From the NCBI GenBank assembly GCA_049296795.1, contig JBAQTC010000022.1:7419-71418 (forward strand): a DNA stretch of 64,000 nucleotides, given 5' to 3'. Under the pieces are notes generated by a model that saw only the letters and a program-made list of their open reading frames with translations, searched no databases and was not told the origin of the DNA. Every line of letters starts with the position of its first letter. Position 1 is the stretch's first letter. A program made the position numbers and the translations under genes. The stretch is from CAXNKH01 sp049296795 (GTDB taxonomy: Bacteria; Pseudomonadota; Gammaproteobacteria; Burkholderiales; Burkholderiaceae_C). Of this stretch, positions 43,593 through 51,690 are shown one piece after another.

Positions 43593-44858
43593 ATGATCAA
43601 GCGTTACTTCTGTGTGTTTTGGGTTGGCCTAGCGTGCTTGCCCACCTTCGCCCAGTTCCGGGTTGAAGTTTCTGGCGTGGGTTTGACTCAGCAACCGATT
43701 GCGGTGGCGGCGTTTCGGGGCGAAGCGGCTAGCTCACAAAAAATCAGCGCAATTGTTCAGGCCGATCTGGAGCGTAGCGGGCAGTTTCGCGCGGTCGATA
43801 CCGGTGCGGGCCAGTACGACGAAGTGAGCCGCCCCGACTTGAGCTTGTGGCGGCAAAAAGCGGCGGATTCTCTGGTGCTCGGCAGCGTCAGTCGGCTGGC
43901 TGATGGCCGCTTTGATGTGCGCTACCGACTCTGGGATGTGGTGCGGGGCCAGGATCTGGCGGGGCAGAGTTATGCCGTGGTGCAGGGCGATTTGCGCTTG
44001 GCGGCGCACCGGATTGCGGATGCGATTTATGAAAAACTGACTGGGGAGAAAGGGGTTTTTTCAACCCGTATTTCCTATGTCACCAAAGCCGCTGGTCGCT
44101 ACCACCTGTGGGTGGCAGATGCCGATGGTGAGAACGCGCAAACTGCGCTGACCAGTCCGGAGCCGATTATTTCGCCAGCCTGGTCACCCAATGGCATGCA
44201 ACTGGCTTATGTGTCGTTTGAGTCGCGTAAACCCGTGGTTTATGTCCACGATGTGGCCACCGGCAAGCGCCGTTTGATCGCCAATTTCAAGGGATCCAAC
44301 AGTGCGCCAGCATGGTCACCTGACGGCGCGACCCTGGCTGTCACTTTGAGCCGTGATGGCGGCTCACAGCTCTTCAGCATGGACGCGACCGGGGGTGAGC
44401 CGCGTCGCTTGGCCCAATCGTCCAGCATCGACACTGAACCAGTCTTTGCACCGGATGGCAAGACCCTTTACTTTGTCAGTGACCGAGGCGGTGCGCCGCA
44501 GATTTACCGCATGGGTGCCAGGGGCGGTCAAGCGGAGCGGGTTACTTTTTCGGGCTCGTACAATATTTCGCCGTCCATCAGTCCCGATGGCCGTTGGCTG
44601 GCTTATATTTCACGGGTGAGCGGCGTTTTCAAGCTGCACGTGATGGAGTTGGCAACGGGTAATACCAGCGCCGTGACGGATTCAAGTGCTGATGAGCGCC
44701 CCAGTTTTGCCCCCAATAGCCGCTTGATTGTTTATGCAACCCAACTCAATGGCCGTGAAGCCCTGATGACGGTAACGCTCGATGGTAAAGTGAAAGCACG
44801 TTTGGCGGGTCAGGGCGGCGATATTCGGGAGCCCAATTGGGGCCCGTTTCAGAAATAA
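43593..44858 (+). CDS. tolB: Tol-Pal system protein TolB
   Basis: About 421 residues. The signal peptide MIKRYFCVFWVGLACLPTFA (cleavage before QFRVEV) is followed by the N-terminal domain and a WD-like beta-propeller with repeats such as ISPAWSPNGMQLAYVSFES, SAPAWSPDGATLAVTL, PVFAPDGKTLYFVSDR and SPSISPDGRWLAYIS. TolB binds Pal in the periplasm during cell division and outer membrane maintenance. The ATG at 43593 is fixed by the signal peptide. tolQ, tolR and tolA do not precede it; a glycosyltransferase does. Confidence 0.95.
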   Translation: MIKRYFCVFWVGLACLPTFAQFRVEVSGVGLTQQPIAVAAFRGEAASSQKISAIVQADLERSGQFRAVDTGAGQYDEVSRPDLSLWRQKAADSLVLGSVSRLADGRFDVRYRLWDVVRGQDLAGQSYAVVQGDLRLAAHRIADAIYEKLTGEKGVFSTRISYVTKAAGRYHLWVADADGENAQTALTSPEPIISPAWSPNGMQLAYVSFESRKPVVYVHDVATGKRRLIANFKGSNSAPAWSPDGATLAVTLSRDGGSQLFSMDATGGEPRRLAQSSSIDTEPVFAPDGKTLYFVSDRGGAPQIYRMGARGGQAERVTFSGSYNISPSISPDGRWLAYISRVSGVFKLHVMELATGNTSAVTDSSADERPSFAPNSRLIVYATQLNGREALMTVTLDGKVKARLAGQGGDIREPNWGPFQK

Positions 44859-44883
44859 ATGAAATTAGAGGAGTTAATTGATC

Positions 44884-45426
44884 ATGATAAAAATTATTTT
44901 GAGTTTGGCAATGGCCTTGTTGTTGGTGGCTTGCGGCTCCTCGGTGAAGCTCGATTCGGTCCCGGTTGAAGACCGCACTGGCGCTGCGGTAACACCTGAC
45001 GCAGCAGGCGTCCCGGCGGTCGATGCTGGTACGGTGGGTAAAAGTGCTGTGACTTCGATCGATTTGGACAAGTCAGCCCAGGGTGTGAACGGCCCGCTGG
45101 CTGAACGTACGGTGTATTTTGAATACGACAGCTTCGCGATCAAACCAGAGTTTCAGTCTGTGATCGAGAAACAGGCCAATTTACTCAAGGCCAACAAGGC
45201 CAGAAAAGTGGCGATTGAAGGCCACACCGACGAGCGTGGCGGACGTGAATACAACCTGGCCTTGGGTCAGAAGCGTTCGGAAGCGGTGCGCCGTGCGCTG
45301 AGTCTGTTGGGGGTGTCCGATAGTCAAATGGAAGCAGTCAGTTTTGGCGAAGAGAAACCGGCACAACCAGGCAGCGATGAGGCCTCCATGGCGAAAAATC
45401 GCCGTGCTGAAATCAGCAGTCGTTGA
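44884..45426 (+). CDS. pal: Peptidoglycan-associated lipoprotein Pal
   Basis: 180 residues. The lipobox LLVAC (Cys near residue 17) marks it as an outer membrane lipoprotein. The OmpA-like domain has VYFEYDSFAIKPEF, the peptidoglycan-binding IEGHTDERGGREYNLALGQK and SFGEEKPAQPGSDEASMAKN, then NRRAEI. ATG 44884 has AGAGGAG about ten bases upstream; TTG 44878 is too close to that site. It follows tolB in the usual order. Confidence 0.95.
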   Translation: MIKIILSLAMALLLVACGSSVKLDSVPVEDRTGAAVTPDAAGVPAVDAGTVGKSAVTSIDLDKSAQGVNGPLAERTVYFEYDSFAIKPEFQSVIEKQANLLKANKARKVAIEGHTDERGGREYNLALGQKRSEAVRRALSLLGVSDSQMEAVSFGEEKPAQPGSDEASMAKNRRAEISSR

Positions 45427-45446
45427 TTTTCATTCGGGCAGCGGGC

Positions 45447-46256
45447 GTGAGAACATTTAAAAACCTGGCCTTCATCCTGCTGGCTGCTGGCTGGCTGATT
45501 TCGGCCCAGGCTGCTTTGTTTGAGGATGACGGTGCGCGCCGTGCCATTTTGGAGTTGCGTGAGCGATTGGAGTCTTTGCGTACCGGAATGGAACAAAGAA
45601 TCATCAGTATTCGTGAAGAGTCGCGTGAAGAAACTCGGCTCGGGCTGGAGAAGTCCAACGAGGAAAATGCGCAGATGCGGCGCAGCTTGCTCGAATTACA
45701 AAACCAGATTGAAGTTGTGCGCAAGGAGTTGCAGCAAACGCGGGGTCAAAATGAACAACTCGCACGGGATCTGTCCGAGTCACAGCGTGTGCAAAAAGAT
45801 GTGGTTCAGCTGGTTGACGATCGGCTTCGTAAGTTTGAGCCGCTGAAGGTTTCGATCGATGGCAAGGACGCCGAGGTTGATCCGGCAGAAAAAAGAGAGT
45901 TCGATAACGCGCTGGCCATTTTTCGCAAAGGCGACTTTGTGATGGCCAACACCTTGTTTGAGAGTTTCCTCAAGCGTTATTCGCAAAGTCCTTATCGGGC
46001 TTCCGCTTTGTTCTGGCAGGGCAACTCCCAATACGCCAATCGACAATTCAAGGAAGCCATTGCGATCTTTCGCAGCCTGTTGGCCCATGCGCAAGATCAT
46101 GCCCGGGCACCCGAGGCGGTACTTTCAATTGCTAACTGTCAAATCGAGCTCAAAGACAACAAGGCCGCACGCAAGACGCTGGAAGATCTGATCAAGGCCT
46201 ACCCCCAATCAGAAGCAGCCCCTGCAGCCAAAGAGCGGTTGACACGCTTGAAGTAA
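45447..46256 (+). CDS. cpoB: Cell division coordinator CpoB (YbgF)
   Basis: About 269 residues. A signal peptide (MRTFKNLAFILLAAGWLISAQA, cleavage before ALFED, read from GTG 45447) is followed by a coiled coil around residues 35-110 (many heptads with Glu, Arg and Gln) and a C-terminal TPR region (FDNALAIFRKGDFVMANTLF, RASALFWQGNSQYANRQFK). CpoB links TolA and penicillin-binding protein 1B activity at division. TTG 45423, overlapping the pal stop, is an alternative start, but it would place a polar segment before the signal. Confidence 0.9.
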   Translation: MRTFKNLAFILLAAGWLISAQAALFEDDGARRAILELRERLESLRTGMEQRIISIREESREETRLGLEKSNEENAQMRRSLLELQNQIEVVRKELQQTRGQNEQLARDLSESQRVQKDVVQLVDDRLRKFEPLKVSIDGKDAEVDPAEKREFDNALAIFRKGDFVMANTLFESFLKRYSQSPYRASALFWQGNSQYANRQFKEAIAIFRSLLAHAQDHARAPEAVLSIANCQIELKDNKAARKTLEDLIKAYPQSEAAPAAKERLTRLK

Positions 46257-46300
46257 GCAGCGCTGGCCCAGGGCCAAGTTTGTCCCTATAAAATCTTGGC

Positions 46301-47416
46301 ATGCAGATTTCCGAGATATCCAACCTCAACAGCCAGGTGCTTTGGGCGACATTTTTCCTGTCTTTGACGCTCGGAGCCTTGTTGCAGCGTACCCATTTTT
46401 GCACCATGGGCGCGGTCAGCGATGTCGTCAATATGGGCGATTGGACGCGCATGCGGCAGTGGATTCTTGCCATCGGTGTGGCCATGTGCGGATTTGCTGC
46501 TCTAGGCTATGCCGGCTGGATCGATCCGAGCAAAGCCCTTTATGTCAGCAGCCGCTGGATCTGGTTATCCGCGACCGTGGGGGGGCTCATGTTTGGTTTT
46601 GGCATGGTGCTGGCTTCGGGTTGTGGCAGCAAGACCTTGGTGCGTGTCGGCGGCGGTAGTCTTAAGTCGCTAATCGTTTTGATGGTCATGGGTTTGGCTG
46701 CTTTTGCCACGCTCAAGGGAATCACCGCCGTGCTCAGGGTGGCCACTGTTGATCGGGTGGCGATTGACTTTTCAGCCTTGGCAACTTTGGGGCAGGGGTT
46801 GGCGCTTGTATTCGGAATCCAAGTTACGCTGGCCAATTTGCTGGCCGGGTTGGGCTTGGGGTCTGCATTGATGCTTTGGGCGCTTGCAGGCAAAGAATTT
46901 CGCAGTCTAGAGAATTTGTCAGCCGGCATCGGGGCTGGCGCCGTGGTGGTCGCCATGTGGTGGGTCAGTGGAAATCTGGGTTACATCGCCGAGCATCCAG
47001 AGACTTTGCAGGAAGCTTTTTTGGCCAGTGCCTCGGGCCGGATGGAAGCCTTGAGTTTTGTGGCACCGGTGGCCTACGCGCTGGACTGGTTGATGTTTTT
47101 CAGTGACAAAAGCAAGGTTCTGACCCTCGGTATTGTTTCGGTTGTTGGCATGATTTTAGGATCCAGCGTCTGTGCGGTCTGGCAAAAAAGCTTTCGCTGG
47201 GAAGGTTTCGGCAGTACGGAAGACGTGGCCAACCATTTGATCGGGGCGGTGTTGATGGGGATCGGTGGTGTGACTGCGATGGGTTGCACCATAGGCCAGG
47301 GTTTGAGTGGTGTTTCCACCCTCTCGGCCACCAGTCTGGTCGCTTTGCTGGCGATCATTGCCGGCGCAGTGGCGGCCCTGAAATACCAAATCTGGCGGCT
47401 CGATCGCCTTGCTTGA
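46301..47416 (+). CDS. YeeE/YedE family sulfur compound transporter (TsuA-like)
   Basis: 371 residues, about nine to ten hydrophobic helices. Conserved family blocks are LGALLQRTHFCTMGAVSDV, VLASGCGSKTLVRVGGGSLK and MGCTIGQGLSGVSTLS, which include the cysteines that relay thiosulfate or similar sulfur compounds across the membrane. It probably imports thiosulfate or another sulfur donor. It overlaps tcdA by eight bases and lies 6.6 kb from the cys operon. Confidence 0.88.
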   Translation: MQISEISNLNSQVLWATFFLSLTLGALLQRTHFCTMGAVSDVVNMGDWTRMRQWILAIGVAMCGFAALGYAGWIDPSKALYVSSRWIWLSATVGGLMFGFGMVLASGCGSKTLVRVGGGSLKSLIVLMVMGLAAFATLKGITAVLRVATVDRVAIDFSALATLGQGLALVFGIQVTLANLLAGLGLGSALMLWALAGKEFRSLENLSAGIGAGAVVVAMWWVSGNLGYIAEHPETLQEAFLASASGRMEALSFVAPVAYALDWLMFFSDKSKVLTLGIVSVVGMILGSSVCAVWQKSFRWEGFGSTEDVANHLIGAVLMGIGGVTAMGCTIGQGLSGVSTLSATSLVALLAIIAGAVAALKYQIWRLDRLA

Positions 47417-48185
47417 ACTTGATCGTCGCTTTGGAGGGCTTGACCGACTCTACGGTGTAGATGGCGCCCAACGCATCCGACAGGCCCATGTGGCTGTCAT
47501 CGGTATCGGTGGCGTGGGTTCCTGGGCAGTTGAGGCTTTGGCCCGTAGCGGGGTAGGGCGTCTGACCTTGTTCGATCTGGATCACATTGCTGAATCCAAT
47601 ATCAATCGTCAGGTGCATGCGCTCGATAACACGCTGGGACAGGCAAAAGTGCTGGCCATGCGGGAAAGAATTTCCAGAATCAATCCGGATTGTCAAGTCG
47701 ATTGCCTAGAGGAATTCGTCAGTCCCGAGAACTGGTCCAGCCTAGTTCCTGCGGATGTGACAGCCGTGATCGACGCCTGTGACCAGGTACAAGCCAAAAC
47801 AGCCATGGCAGCTTGGTCGCTGCGTGTTGAAAAACTGTTCATTTCGGTTGGTGCTGCAGGCGGCAAACGCCACGCCTACAAGGTCGATATCGATGATCTT
47901 TGTCACACCACGCACGACCCTTTGTTGGCCCAGTTGCGCTATCGACTGCGCAAGCAGCATGGTGCTGCCCGTGAGGGTAAGAAAATTGGCGTGAGCTGTG
48001 TCTTTAGCCGTGAAGCGGTAAGTCCGCCCGACGCTTCTTGCTTGGTCGAGGGTGACGGTTCGCTTAACTGCCATGGTTACGGATCCGTGGTCAGCGTCAC
48101 GGCTACTTTTGGACAGTGTGCAGCGGGCTGGATTCTTGATCAAATTTCGATTGGCGCCAAGGATCAATCTAAAACAACGTTATAA
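47409..48185 (+). CDS. tcdA: tRNA threonylcarbamoyladenosine dehydratase
   Basis: 258 residues of the ThiF/E1-like fold. The ATP-binding motif is VAVIGIGGVGSWAVEALARS, then LFDLDHIAESNINRQVHAL and AVIDACDQVQAKTAMAAW; VSCVFSREAVSPPD follows. It cyclises t6A to ct6A at position 37 of ANN-decoding tRNAs. The start is TTG 47409, overlapping the transporter stop. The TAA stop overlaps a TATAAT promoter box for tRNA-Lys, itself an expected substrate. Confidence 0.92.
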   Translation: MLELDRRFGGLDRLYGVDGAQRIRQAHVAVIGIGGVGSWAVEALARSGVGRLTLFDLDHIAESNINRQVHALDNTLGQAKVLAMRERISRINPDCQVDCLEEFVSPENWSSLVPADVTAVIDACDQVQAKTAMAAWSLRVEKLFISVGAAGGKRHAYKVDIDDLCHTTHDPLLAQLRYRLRKQHGAAREGKKIGVSCVFSREAVSPPDASCLVEGDGSLNCHGYGSVVSVTATFGQCAAGWILDQISIGAKDQSKTTL

Positions 48186-48186
48186 T
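48181..48186 (+). promoter_or_regulatory. TATAAT -10 box of the tRNA-Lys promoter
   Basis: A perfect TATAAT overlaps the tcdA stop codon, about 45 bases upstream of the mature tRNA 5' end. It is followed by a GC-rich stretch (GAGGCTCG) as in stringently controlled stable RNA promoters. No good -35 match is seen at 17 bases. Confidence 0.5.
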
Positions 48187-48231
48187 TTGAGGCTCGACAG
48201 GGTGTGAAAATTACCCGGTCAAAAAGTTTCA

Positions 48232-48307
48232 GGGATGTTAGCTCAGTTGGTAGAGCAGCGGACTTTTAATCCGTTTGTCGTGGGTTCGACCCCCGCACAT
48301 CCCACCA
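48232..48307 (+). tRNA. tRNA-Lys (anticodon UUU)
   Basis: A complete 76-base cloverleaf with encoded CCA: acceptor GGGATGT pairs with ACATCCC, the D-arm is GCTCAGTTGGTAGAGC, the anticodon stem GCGGA/TCCGT closes the loop CTTTTAA with TTT at 48265-48267, and the T-arm has GGTTCGACCC. A -10 box precedes it and a terminator follows. Confidence 0.98.
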
Positions 48308-48327
48308 TATAAGCCTTAAAGGCATTG

Positions 48328-48362
48328 AAAAGCCTGCTACTTAATTGCTAGCAGGCTTTTTT
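48328..48362 (+). terminator. Rho-independent terminator after tRNA-Lys
   Basis: A perfect stem AAAAGCCTGCTA (48328-48339) and TAGCAGGCTTTT (48349-48360) with a nine-base loop and a T-run. It lies 20 bases past the tRNA CCA end. Confidence 0.9.
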
Positions 48363-48412
48363 GTTGTAACTTGGAGTTGTTTAAACTACGGATTGACTAC
48401 AGCGAAATACTT

Positions 48413-48661
48413 ATGAACGACTCATCACCATTGCCGCCCCTGCCTGATCATCTGTCTGTTGATCCGCGCAGTCCTCACCACGTTGCAGCTGTGTTTGCAT
48501 ACGAAGTTGGCATTCGGTTCAACGACAAGGAGCGCATGGATGTCGAGGAATATTGCATCAGCGAGGGCTGGGTTAAGGTTCCGGCGGGTAAAACGCTGGA
48601 TCGCAAAGGCCATCCGCTGATGATCAAGCTGAAGGGAAAAGTCGAGGCTTTTTACCGCTAA
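48413..48661 (+). CDS. DUF3297 family protein
   Basis: 82-83 residues matching the small conserved DUF3297 family: LPPLPDHLSVDPRSPHH near the N-terminus, RFNDKERMDVEEYCISEGW and KTLDRKGHPLMIKLKGKVE at the end. The function is unknown. I start at ATG 48413 because the upstream in-frame residues are not part of the family. It is convergent with thiE and overlaps it by four bases. Confidence 0.88.
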   Translation: MNDSSPLPPLPDHLSVDPRSPHHVAAVFAYEVGIRFNDKERMDVEEYCISEGWVKVPAGKTLDRKGHPLMIKLKGKVEAFYR

Positions 48662-49563
48662 AGCGCAAGCGCTGATCGGATCTGATGCTGGAGCTTGGCG
48701 GCTACGATTTCTGGCTGAGCAGCAGACACGATGGCACGCACCACAGCAACCGAACCGACTCCACTGGCGAGAACCTCGTTCATGCTGTTGGCGTCGATAC
48801 CTCCGATGGCGACCAGGGGATAGTCCCGCATCAATCGCGCGTAAGCATGCAAGCGTCCTGTACCTTGTGCTGCAGTGGCCATTCGTTTGAGCGTGGTCGG
48901 AAAGACGGCGCCCATGGCGATATAACTTGGACTGAAACTGTCGGCATACAACATTTCGGCGTAGCCGTGGCTGCTCAGACCTAGCCTGAGGCCGGCAGAT
49001 CTTATGGATTGCAGATCGGCCTGCGCCAAATCTTCTTGACCCAGGTGAACGCCGTATGCGCCGGCATCGATCGCAGCTTGCCAATGGTCGTTGATAAAGA
49101 GCAAGGATGAGGTGCCCTGAACCGCGGCGACGGCAGCTCGAGTTTCGTTTTGCACCGCCTGGGCATCGTCAGACTTGAAACGCAGCTGAACTGTCGGCAC
49201 ACCGGCTTGCGCCATCCGTCCAACCCAGGCCGCATCGGGTAGTACGGCGTACAAACCCAGTTGTCGAGGGCAAGGCGCAAAAGACTGAGATCTTGGCCAG
49301 GCAGATAGGGCGAAATCTGCAGGGTGATCAGGCCAGTCGGTTGGATTGAATTGACCGGTTCGTTGCACGCTGTTCTGCCAAGCCTGAGCCAGCACTTCGG
49401 CATCAATTTCGATGAATCCTAGCATCAGGCAAGCCTGTTTGGTGGCCCGGTAAATTGGGTCGTCGCTACTGAACTTCAGATCAAGCGAGTCCTCGACCGG
49501 CAGCCCGAGTTTGCTGTGCTGGGCCAACACGATGGCATGCACTCGGTTCAAGTGATCGCTCAT
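48658..49563 (-). CDS. thiE: Thiamine phosphate synthase with N-terminal extension
   Basis: 301 residues, larger than the usual 210. The ThiE barrel is in the C-terminal two thirds: GVPTVQLRFKSDDAQ, LFINDHWQAAIDAGAYGVHL then GQEDLAQA, and IAMGAVFPTTLKR with the pyrophosphate loop AIGGIDANSMNEVLASG. It joins HMP-PP and thiazole phosphate. The roughly 100-residue N-terminal part has no motif I recognise. ATG 49563 lies two bases after the thiG stop, in the thiO-S-G-E operon. Confidence 0.88.
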   Translation of the reverse strand: MSDHLNRVHAIVLAQHSKLGLPVEDSLDLKFSSDDPIYRATKQACLMLGFIEIDAEVLAQAWQNSVQRTGQFNPTDWPDHPADFALSAWPRSQSFAPCPRQLGLYAVLPDAAWVGRMAQAGVPTVQLRFKSDDAQAVQNETRAAVAAVQGTSSLLFINDHWQAAIDAGAYGVHLGQEDLAQADLQSIRSAGLRLGLSSHGYAEMLYADSFSPSYIAMGAVFPTTLKRMATAAQGTGRLHAYARLMRDYPLVAIGGIDANSMNEVLASGVGSVAVVRAIVSAAQPEIVAAKLQHQIRSALAL

Positions 49564-49565
49564 GT

Positions 49566-50363
49566 TCAAGCCTGATGCCAAAAAGGAGTGCCCAACACCG
49601 GTGTGCTGGGTTGGGCCGAGTCTTGCGCGACCATGGCGCCCGATAGAAATGCCGAGCGTCCGGCTTGGACGGCAGCGGCGAACGCTTGGGCCATCACCAC
49701 CGGGTCCTGCGCCAAAGCGACAGCGGTATTGAGTAAAACAGCGTCAAAGCCCCATTCCATGACCTGGCAAGCGTGCGACGGCAGGCCTAATCCGGCATCG
49801 ACGATTAGCGGGACACTCAAGCGCTCGCGCAGAGTACGAAGTGCGTAGGGGTTGATCGGGCCTTTGCCGGTACCGATGGGGGCGGCCCAAGGCATGACCG
49901 CCTGACAACCCACATCAACCAAACGCTGGCACAGCACCAGATCTTCCGTGCAATAGGGCAGGACTTGAAAGCCTTCTTTGATCAAGTGTTCAGCAGCTTG
50001 GACCAGGTTCAGTGTATCGGGCTGTAAAGTGTAATCGTCACCAATGAGCTCAAGTTTGATCCAGGGGGTGTCAAATACCTCACGCGCCATCTGGGCCGTG
50101 GTAATCACTTCTTGAACGCTGTGGCAACCCGCTGTATTGGGCAAAACGGGCACCTTGAGCTGGCGCAGCAAGCCCCAAAACCCGTTGCTGCTTTCTTCCG
50201 GGGCAGCTGTTTGACGTCGCAGCGATGCCGTAAGCATGGCCGGGTTGGACTGCCGGACAGCCGACTCCAGTAGGGCAGGCGATGGGTAACGGGCCGTACC
50301 AAGCAACAAGCGGCTGTGAAAGGTTTGGCCGTAGAGGATGAGGGGATCGGTTGAGCTTGACAT
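49566..50363 (-). CDS. thiG: Thiazole synthase ThiG
   Basis: 265 residues with the ThiG barrel: LLLGTARYPSPALLESAVRQ, VLPNTAGCHSVQEVITTAQM, WIKLELIGDDYTLQPD (the Schiff-base lysine) and MPWAAPIGTGKGPINPYALR. It builds the thiazole moiety from DXP, dehydroglycine and the ThiS thiocarboxylate. It lies between thiS and thiE. Confidence 0.96.
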   Translation of the reverse strand: MSSSTDPLILYGQTFHSRLLLGTARYPSPALLESAVRQSNPAMLTASLRRQTAAPEESSNGFWGLLRQLKVPVLPNTAGCHSVQEVITTAQMAREVFDTPWIKLELIGDDYTLQPDTLNLVQAAEHLIKEGFQVLPYCTEDLVLCQRLVDVGCQAVMPWAAPIGTGKGPINPYALRTLRERLSVPLIVDAGLGLPSHACQVMEWGFDAVLLNTAVALAQDPVVMAQAFAAAVQAGRSAFLSGAMVAQDSAQPSTPVLGTPFWHQA

Positions 50364-50375
50364 GATGAGATGGGT

Positions 50376-50573
50376 TTAACCGCCGGTTACCGGAAAAATG
50401 ATGTCAATGCGGTCATTAGGCTGCAAAATTTTCTGGAGGTACTGGGTGTTGGGGACGAATTGCAAGTTCACAGCCGCAGCAAAAGGCGGTTTAGCATCGA
50501 GCCGGGCCACTGCATCAGCCAGCGTTGACCCCTCATCGAATTCGTGCGAGGTTTTATTGATCGAAACGTTCAT
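50376..50573 (-). CDS. thiS: Sulfur carrier protein ThiS
   Basis: 65 residues ending in the diagnostic diglycine (DIIFPVTGG), which is adenylated and thiocarboxylated. It has the ubiquitin-like opening VSINKTSHEFDEGSTLADA and PPFAAAVNLQFVP. ATG 50573 is chosen; TTG 50579 overlaps the thiO stop and would add two residues. It is followed by thiG. Confidence 0.93.
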   Translation of the reverse strand: MNVSINKTSHEFDEGSTLADAVARLDAKPPFAAAVNLQFVPNTQYLQKILQPNDRIDIIFPVTGG

Positions 50574-50575
50574 GG

Positions 50576-51676
50576 TCAAGTGTCAGGGGTTTGCAGGTTC
50601 AGCGCCCATTGTGCCGCCAAGCTAGACTCACCCTGCACCAGCAGTTCCATCACAACGTCGAGCAGAGCCGGTGCGATCAGAAAGCCATGGCGGTACAAGC
50701 CATTAATTTGCAGGCTGCGCGGTCCAATCTGCTGGATTGCCGGCAGATTGTCGGGCAGGGCGGGGCGGCATTGGGTGGCAATCTCCAGGATTCGAGCTTC
50801 AGCAAAACCGGTGTGCACGGCATAGGCCGCACTGAGCAACTCCAAAGTGGAACGAACGCTGGCGGGGGAAAAGTCTTCTGACTCAATTTCCGTTGCGCCT
50901 ATCACGAAAACATGGTCGGGCTTGGGAGCTATGTAGATCGGGTAACGTGGGTGCAACAGCCGCGTTGGTCGGCTCAGAGAGACTTCGGGGGCGTGAACCC
51001 GGATCACTTCGCCGCGCACACCACGCAGAGCGGGCCAATTCATTTGCGCTCCCAGTCCGCGGCAGTCAAACACCCAATCGGGTTGACCGGTCTGACCGGG
51101 ACTGAAATCAGAAGGTGAGCGTGGACTGTTCCAATGCATGTTTGCGCCCAGAGTTTGCATTTGTTGCAACAAGGCAGCAAGCAGTTCTCGGTTGTCGAGT
51201 TGACCTTCACCTGGAAGATAAAGGCCTTGGGAAAATCGTACACCGAGTGAGGGCTCGAGTTGGGCAATCTGGGACGAGCTCAGACTTTGGGCCTGAGGTA
51301 ATTCAGGAATGCGACTGCTGGTATGGGCCATTTGGCGAGAGAAACGAACGGCTTCGGCGCCATCTTGGCGATGCCACAAAATCAAGCTGCCCTGTTGCTG
51401 AAAGAAAACTGGCTGGCTGAGCTGAGCGATCAGTTCAGGCCATCGGCGCAAGGCGTGCCGTCCCATTTGAACCACCGAGGTTTCAGTCACGGCTGATTCG
51501 GCCAAGGGGGCCAACATGGCAGCCGCAACCCGAGCGGCAGAACCTTGGCCATCAGCACCCGCGGCCTCAAACACAGTGACCTGATGGCCGCAACGCAACA
51601 GTTCACAGGACAACAGCCTTCCCATCAGGCCGGCACCAAGAACCACCATCGACTGTGGGGATGAGGCGTAACTCAT
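50576..51676 (-). CDS. thiO: Glycine oxidase ThiO (FAD-dependent)
   Basis: 366 residues. The FAD motif is VVLGAGLMGRLLSCELLRCG, with GSAARVAAAMLAPLAE and LYLPGEGQLDNRELLAALL further in, and IGATEIESEDF plus GLYRHGFLIAPALL near the end. It supplies dehydroglycine for ThiG. ATG 51676 is chosen; the upstream ATG at 51706 falls inside the thiD gene. Divergent from thiD, with only 14 bases between starts, so no TPP riboswitch can lie between them. Confidence 0.9.
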   Translation of the reverse strand: MSYASSPQSMVVLGAGLMGRLLSCELLRCGHQVTVFEAAGADGQGSAARVAAAMLAPLAESAVTETSVVQMGRHALRRWPELIAQLSQPVFFQQQGSLILWHRQDGAEAVRFSRQMAHTSSRIPELPQAQSLSSSQIAQLEPSLGVRFSQGLYLPGEGQLDNRELLAALLQQMQTLGANMHWNSPRSPSDFSPGQTGQPDWVFDCRGLGAQMNWPALRGVRGEVIRVHAPEVSLSRPTRLLHPRYPIYIAPKPDHVFVIGATEIESEDFSPASVRSTLELLSAAYAVHTGFAEARILEIATQCRPALPDNLPAIQQIGPRSLQINGLYRHGFLIAPALLDVVMELLVQGESSLAAQWALNLQTPDT

Positions 51677-51690
51677 AGATAATTTCCAGC

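Noticed and set aside
51677..51690. TPP riboswitch between thiO and thiD
   Set aside because: Only 14 bases separate the divergent start codons.
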